The position numbers and the translations under genes are program-made. This document shows, one piece after another, positions 63,201 to 64,000 of a stretch of DNA of 64,000 nucleotides (its first letter is position 1; each line of letters starts with the position of its first letter). The stretch lies in the NCBI RefSeq assembly GCF_964355755.1, contig NC_092670.1:38551795-38615794 (forward strand). Reading direction: 5' to 3'. The notes below the pieces were generated by a model that made no database searches, was not told where the DNA came from, and saw only the letters and a list, made by a program, of their open reading frames with translations. This DNA is from Antedon mediterranea (taxonomy: Eukaryota; Echinodermata; Crinoidea; Comatulida; Antedonidae).

Positions 63201-64000
63201 TATGTCACCTACTGTATTTTCTGTTTATAATATGAATTATTTATAATAATTTATTCTTTATCAGGTCTATGTAATAATATCACAGAGGATGATTTCATCT
63301 CACGTGAAGGCAAAGTGATTTCTGATCCGTTTGAGTTCGGTTACGAATGGCTTGAGTCTGTAAACGGTGATGAAGCCCACTGCATTCCACAAGTGAAACC
63401 AACTCAATGTATCCCCAGCCAGGAGATTATCGATTGGTGTGGTAACATGAATTCAACCGTGTTCCAATCATGTCATCCATACGTGGATCCACGAGAATAC
63501 TTCAAGACCTGTATTCGAGACAATTGCGCAGAAGGATTTCCAGGAAATTGCTGGGCCTTTGAAAGTTATGCTGAGGAATGTAGTGGATTGAAAGTGTGTA
63601 TTCCTTGGCGATCAGACGATTTTTGTCGTAAGTGATTTATCTTCTACTTGATAAACATTATAGGAAACGACTTCTAATTGTTTTCCCTTGCATATGTACA
63701 TTTCTTACAGTCATTCTTCAACAGAACATTATTTGATTTATATGGTCTTTTCCTTTTTAGCTGAAACATGTCCAGATGGCCTAGTGTACCGTCAATGCAA
63801 CTGTCCAATACCTGAGGTCGATAGCTGCTCATCCTGGGAAGAATTTGACTGTCCTCTTGATCCGATAGCTGGCTGTTTTTGTCCTGAAGGTACCGTTCCC
63901 GATGGAACTCATCCAAGTAATATGACCTGTATTCCCTGTGAAGGTATTATTTTACATATTTATCTACTGTTCTAACAAACGATGATAGGTTTCCCAAAAG
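41408..64000 (+). CDS. Gene 2: gel-forming mucin with D1-D2-D3, PTS, CysD and D4, plus a FAMeT-like domain; spliced, 3' end outside window
   Basis: There are 27 exons in the window, 8,689 nt, about 2,896 codons; all phases agree and the last exon (63761-63943) ends in phase 1 with further exons expected. Domains with approximate residues: signal peptide 1-20, linkers to 67, VWD1 68-248, FAMeT-like 249-393, C8 394-501, TIL/E to 595, VWD2 596-748, C8 749-860, TIL to 940, TIL'/E to 1051, VWD3 1052-1215, C8 to 1310, TIL plus PTS1 to 1598, CysD to 1731, CysD plus PTS2 to 2574, VWD4 and C8 to 2835, TIL 2836-2896. The order D1-D2-D'-D3-PTS/CysD-D4 is that of vertebrate MUC2/MUC5-type mucins and VWF. 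The role (secreted, disulfide-linked, O-glycosylated gel) is inferred from the family. The gene is in the same orientation as gene 1, 2.2 kb downstream, and shares its exon plan. Confidence 0.87.
42534..45167. other. Gene 2 intron 2: non-coding, with repeat fragments
   Basis: About 2.6 kb. A fragment around 42615-42835 has the 'ATAGCG...CAAAGCGCTGTACATTG' and 'GGGTCTTAAAAGACATC' pattern of a dispersed element. There are duplicated 25-bp segments (TAATACAGTCTTATTTTG at 43258 and 43305) and three copies of an 11-bp unit GGTCAATAAAA near 44937-44970. No exon with domain support was found. Confidence 0.55.
45481..46023 (+). CDS. Gene 2 exon 4: VWD domain of D1
   Basis: A single 543-nt exon, 181 codons, phase 1-1. 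It begins TGTCSTWGQSHYNTFDGQIY with GQSHY in place of GDPHY, then FPGYCEYILVSDC, IENGAPSSLLELSPRDGG, IVVRSGLGFNLVWDG, and CGLCGIYNDDPTDDFSTPLG with the full CGLC motif and acidic loop, ending DDPYDFGQSWQNTEP. VWD2 and VWD3 are each split over two or three exons, so D1 has lost introns or arose separately. Gene 1 has no counterpart. Confidence 0.92.
46696..47130 (+). CDS. Gene 2 exon 5: FAMeT-like (farnesoic acid O-methyltransferase-type) domain
   Basis: A single 435-nt exon, 145 codons, phase 1-1. The sequence has LEFEVRAYSDVYISLSS, YEIVIGGTNDTRSEIKRCKQ, FTKFWIKLENGRISVGDEK, YPFMFWTDANPLSIRYLGYS and GIFRFCGFSS. This is the pattern of the FAMeT-like fold (Pfam Methyltransf_FA, PF12248): EIVIGG.N..S.I, then FWI....G.I.VG, then W.D..PL....G. 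The family is named after a crustacean protein, but this domain carries no S-adenosylmethionine-binding motif I can see, so enzymatic activity is not implied. It lies between VWD1 and C8, where vertebrate mucins have nothing. Confidence 0.82.
47377..47832 (+). CDS. Gene 2 exons 6-7 (47377-47543, 47676-47832): C8 domain of D1
   Basis: Exon 6: GACTVAPPPPAARCTEAQFP, YKHLIDTANFARETCNQ, PFNSCHS. Exon 7: VVDVNPYVYACEEDLCSCSP, DDCPCGPFEAYALEC, GVVLSWRSDDLC. The Cys pattern (C...C...PY.Y.C..D.C.C....C.C..F.AYA.EC) is that of C8. The exon boundary falls after CHS in phase 0, unlike the C8 of D2. Confidence 0.88.
48085..48860 (+). CDS. Gene 2 exons 8-9 (48085-48316, 48811-48860): TIL/E of D1
   Basis: Exon 8: LVCTNGTVYDSCGGSCPATC, RTCSKDYCLDGCHCPEGQLL, CIDSSGCPCEYNNK. 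Exon 9: CTCKGGLWTDCTNNICG. The split codon TG|T restores Cys. This pair matches gene 1 exons 3-4. Confidence 0.9.
49015..49875 (+). CDS. Gene 2 exons 10-11 (49015-49328, 49731-49875): VWD domain of D2
   Basis: Exon 10: KCWASGDPHYRTFDNKRYDF, with an intact GDPHY, QGACSYVMVQDCWDYS, VPCRGPGITCTKSITIK, and the end YVEMPSEEMIK. Exon 11: VTLENNIEVFWDGMKRVEVS and TCGLCGTYTNKQNDDFYTRA with an intact CGLC motif. Phase pattern and lengths match gene 1 exons 5-6. The intron has a MITE-A copy (49511-49657). Confidence 0.92.
49511..49657. mobile_element. MITE-A copy
   Basis: Starts TAAAGCTCCGTCTACACTATC and ends GATAGTGTAGACAGAGTTTTA, flanked by TA. Interior GTGATGTGCCCAAATGTGG is typical. Confidence 0.87.
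49941..50105. mobile_element. MITE-A copy
   Basis: Starts TAAAGTCTACACTATTAAACT (a deletion removes part of the left terminal repeat) and ends GATAGTGTAGAACAGAACTTA. It ends about 25 bp before the C8 exon at 50130. Confidence 0.8.
50130..51697 (+). CDS. Gene 2 exons 12-13 (50130-50297, 51530-51697): C8 domain of D2
   Basis: Two 168-nt exons. Exon 12: GDIETNPISFGNKWKVYG, TCPDLPITPPVHPCDLFSQ, LQCQKLKKDDAFK. Exon 13: CHDVVDPAPYYDNCLYDVCN, CKPGGLCECDVFAQYSLDC, VVLNWRDQIDEC. The true exon 13 was chosen as the most downstream of several copies, because only this one has the full Cys series and a donor (AGTAAGAA) at the right place. Confidence 0.87.
50414..51275 (+). pseudogene. Tandem broken copies of C8 exon 13 and its upstream intron
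   Basis: A unit starting 'ATCAATTCCCCATCACCTATG' and containing 'TTTGCTAGTAAATAATGAAG' and the 5' part of the C8 exon (TGTCATGATGTC...TTTGTATGACGTATGCA) is repeated. Copy 1 has the exon fragment at about 50693-50754, copy 2 (about 50754-50960) has lost the exon part, copy 3 has it at about 51187-51255. In each fragment the sequence runs straight from the GACGTATGCA point into the next unit, with no donor. The final, intact copy is the true exon 13 (51530). Fragment acceptors (CTGCTCAG or CTCACAG) still look usable. Confidence 0.85.
51832..51938. mobile_element. MITE-A fragment
   Basis: The interior is intact (AAAAAGTGTGATGTGCCCAA ... ATATGGGCATATCACATTTG) and is followed by GTCACATAAAGTTTGATA. 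Both terminal repeats are truncated. Confidence 0.75.
52053..54918 (+). CDS. Gene 2 exons 14-16 (52053-52293, 53091-53372, 54869-54918): TIL, TIL'/E
   Basis: Exon 14: IECSNEELVYRECGPSC, CTEQCVQGCSCPDGMVL, VTPELCSCEMDG. Exon 15: CFGGSFVCSDTQCPLSCG, CVPECVKTCGNMHEFEDC, CLEGCKCKDGYVWDG, LPSQCPCHHAG. Exon 16: QCNGTSWLPLTDHDCPG. Lengths 241/282/50 correspond to gene 1 238/288/47. At the exon 15-16 junction the split codon gives Leu, where the other junctions of this kind give Cys. The intervening 1.5-kb intron (53373-54868) has no gene-like content that I can support. Confidence 0.87.
55224..55342. mobile_element. MITE-B copy
   Basis: Starts AGCTTGGTTCACACTAGGGA and ends TCTAGTGGGAACCAAGCTTT, an inverted repeat of about 20 bp. 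Inside, GACGCAACGCAAGGACG pairs with CATTGCGTTGCGTC. It is the most intact member of the family in the window and lies 60 bp before the VWD3 exon. Confidence 0.85.
55403..56823 (+). CDS. Gene 2 exons 17-19 (55403-55600, 56122-56306, 56716-56823): VWD domain of D3
   Basis: Exon 17: VTCVAWGDPHYETFDGKKYG, GACEYILVTNYLYTHS, EPCGTSKATCTKVVTLTV. Exon 18: NKQTIVLDRYSEVPASSKTF, VFVHTDIGVTLVWDKK, VDIKVEPFHKNT. Exon 19: LGGLCGTYNGNQEDDFTKSN and EFANSWK. GDPHY is intact but the CxxC motif is GGLC, without the first Cys. Exons match gene 1 12-14 in number, phase and length. Confidence 0.92.
55716..56050. mobile_element. Inverted-repeat element T (copy 3, best preserved)
   Basis: Left end TAAAGATGTATTGTCCCCC; right end GGGGGACAATACATCTTTA, an exact inverted match of 19 bp. 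The interior is AT-rich and non-coding. Related copies lie at 160-680 and 13740-14025. No transposase is seen, so it is non-autonomous. Confidence 0.85.
56400..56660 (+). mobile_element. tRNA-like SINE copy (plus orientation)
   Basis: Begins near TTGGTGGTTATGATGCTTTAC, then a B-box-like GGGTTCCAGTCCTG, then a body (TTTTGTCTAATGACAAATTAC ... TTAGACTGTGTTTATGTAAAG) and an A-rich tail (AAAAAATAAATAAAATAAAT). The body matches the reverse complement of 17455-17620. The tRNA origin is inferred from the B-box. Confidence 0.6.
57255..57540 (+). CDS. Gene 2 exon 20: C8 domain of D3
   Basis: A 286-nt exon: [87 protein letters not shown]. It is nearly the length of gene 1 exon 15 (289 nt) and shares the [11 protein letters not shown] signature. 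Confidence 0.92.
57699..58562 (+). CDS. Gene 2 exon 21: TIL-like segment and first Thr/Pro-rich (PTS) region
   Basis: An 864-nt exon, phase 1-1. The start is TIL-like: IQCEGCFTYDPCVSICDSCG, CEDTCVEGCKCPDGEYF, CVKTCPEPTT. Then about 230 residues of Thr-dominated sequence: TTKESTTKESTT, TTAEPTTTQST, then seven or so copies of SVTTAEPTT or its variants. A short Pro run (KPPPPPRHS) sits in the middle. Such PTS regions are heavily O-glycosylated in mucins. Confidence 0.9.
58729..59127 (+). CDS. Gene 2 exon 22: CysD module A
   Basis: A 399-nt exon, phase 1-1: CWTDWFNDEGPGDKITPF, YPICENPADIECTF, QELECRADLGLTCLND, CYDYRVRFSCPCPDQP, then TTSVPTTIVPTTKEHTT. It has the CWxxWF motif and the GLxC...CxDYxxRxxC core, but is clearly diverged from gene 1 CysD modules. 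Confidence 0.92.
59452..61980 (+). CDS. Gene 2 exon 23: CysD module B and the second, long PTS region
   Basis: A 2,529-nt exon, phase 1-1. The CysD reads CWTDWMNDENGNKVPDSA, YQFCDNPSAIECRV, QEVECNLETGLTCYH, CYDYEIRVRCECEDQPF. Then about 740 residues rich in Thr, Pro, Glu and Ser with blocks such as TVVVTYESSTAAESTTTLEP, TTPRKTTTPHETTEEPTT, PESTTAPKTTKESTTVQP and TTELEQTTAESTTEESTT. The VVVTYESS block starts at about 60261, 60603, 61283 and 61626. High Thr/Pro content is typical of O-glycosylated mucin cores, and Glu makes it acidic. Confidence 0.93.
59925..61900 (+). repeat. Coding higher-order PTS repeat (about 342 bp)
   Basis: GGAACAGTTGTTGTAACGTA recurs at 60261, 60603 (with ACATA), 61283 and 61626, spaced 342, 680 and 343 bp. 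The 680-bp gap corresponds to two units in which the VVVTYESS segment was lost and shorter sub-blocks were repeated (60850-61090). Units are less alike than in the gene 1 repeats, so this array is older or less homogenised. Confidence 0.8.
62119..63627 (+). CDS. Gene 2 exons 24-26 (62119-62345, 62681-62873, 63265-63627): VWD and C8 of D4
   Basis: Exon 24: CECSGYGDPHYFTFDGKSYD, HQGNCTYILSRDAS, ECANFPGTTCPESMTV, with intact GDPHY. Exon 25: FNVSGNVVYAPAYFDG, LRQNGLKMMVIVAAIG, NNTEGLC. Exon 26 completes CGLCNNITEDDFISREG across the junction, then the C8: QCIPSQEIIDWCGNMNS, SCHPYVDPREYFKTCIRDNC, NCWAFESYAEECSGLKV, IPWRSDDFC. This is the D4 assembly after the PTS region, present in MUC2-type mucins and in VWF. 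Gene 1 retains only the C8 and TIL parts. Confidence 0.9.
63761..63943 (+). CDS. Gene 2 exon 27: TIL-like segment of D4, last exon in window
   Basis: A 183-nt exon: ETCPDGLVYRQCNCPIPEVD, SCSSWEEFDCPLDPIAGCFC, PEGTVPDGTHPSN, TCIPCEG. It ends in phase 1 at a GTATTA donor. By analogy with the family, VWC-type repeats and a cystine knot would be expected beyond the window; none can be seen here. Confidence 0.87.

Overview
The window is eukaryotic. Its genes are cut by many short spliceosomal introns (GT...AG, mostly phase 1), the non-coding DNA is very AT-rich, and it is littered with small inverted-repeat transposons and minisatellites. All coding sequence I can support lies on the + strand and belongs to two adjacent, head-to-tail genes for large secreted, cysteine-rich, gel-forming-mucin/von Willebrand factor-like proteins. 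The domain repertoire (VWD, C8, TIL, CysD/WxxW, mucin-like tandem repeats, C-terminal cystine knot, and one FAMeT-like domain) and the repeat style suggest an invertebrate deuterostome, probably an echinoderm or relative. That assignment is an inference, not proven by the sequence.

Layout: 1-6085 is intergenic and repeat-derived, with no gene I can support. Gene 1 (6148-39177, complete) has a TATA box, a signal-peptide exon, a tentative acidic linker exon, then TIL/E, VWD-C8-TIL-TIL'/E, VWD-C8-TIL, then 16 exons that each start with a CysD (WxxW) module and continue into Gly/Ser/Thr-rich or acidic tandem repeats, then a C8-like and a TIL module and a C-terminal cystine knot. Read through 37 exons, the phases all agree and give 5,992 codons before the stop. 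39178-41332 is intergenic. Gene 2 (41408 to past the window end, 27 exons seen, about 2,896 codons) has a signal peptide, two linker exons, VWD1, a FAMeT-like domain, C8, TIL/E, VWD2-C8-TIL-TIL'/E, VWD3-C8-TIL, a Thr/Pro-rich PTS region, two CysD modules, a second long PTS region, and VWD4-C8-TIL. Its 3' end lies outside the window.

The two genes are clearly paralogues. From the first TIL to the third C8 their exons correspond one for one, in nearly the same lengths and in the same phases. They then diverge. Gene 1 lacks the first VWD and C8 and the fourth VWD, and has expanded the CysD exons into a very recent tandem array with near-identical introns. Gene 2 keeps D1 to D4, has classical Thr/Pro-rich mucin repeats, and carries a FAMeT-like domain between VWD1 and its C8. 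Both products are expected to enter the secretory pathway and form disulfide-linked polymers (D assemblies, CysD and, in gene 1, the cystine knot), so this looks like a small mucus or adhesive-gel locus.

Most striking for follow-up: the CysD array of gene 1 with higher-order duplications of 2,860 bp and 1,882 bp; the 50-residue acidic repeat organised as a 906-bp super-repeat; the FAMeT-like insertion in gene 2; and a run of broken duplicate C8 exons inside one intron of gene 2.
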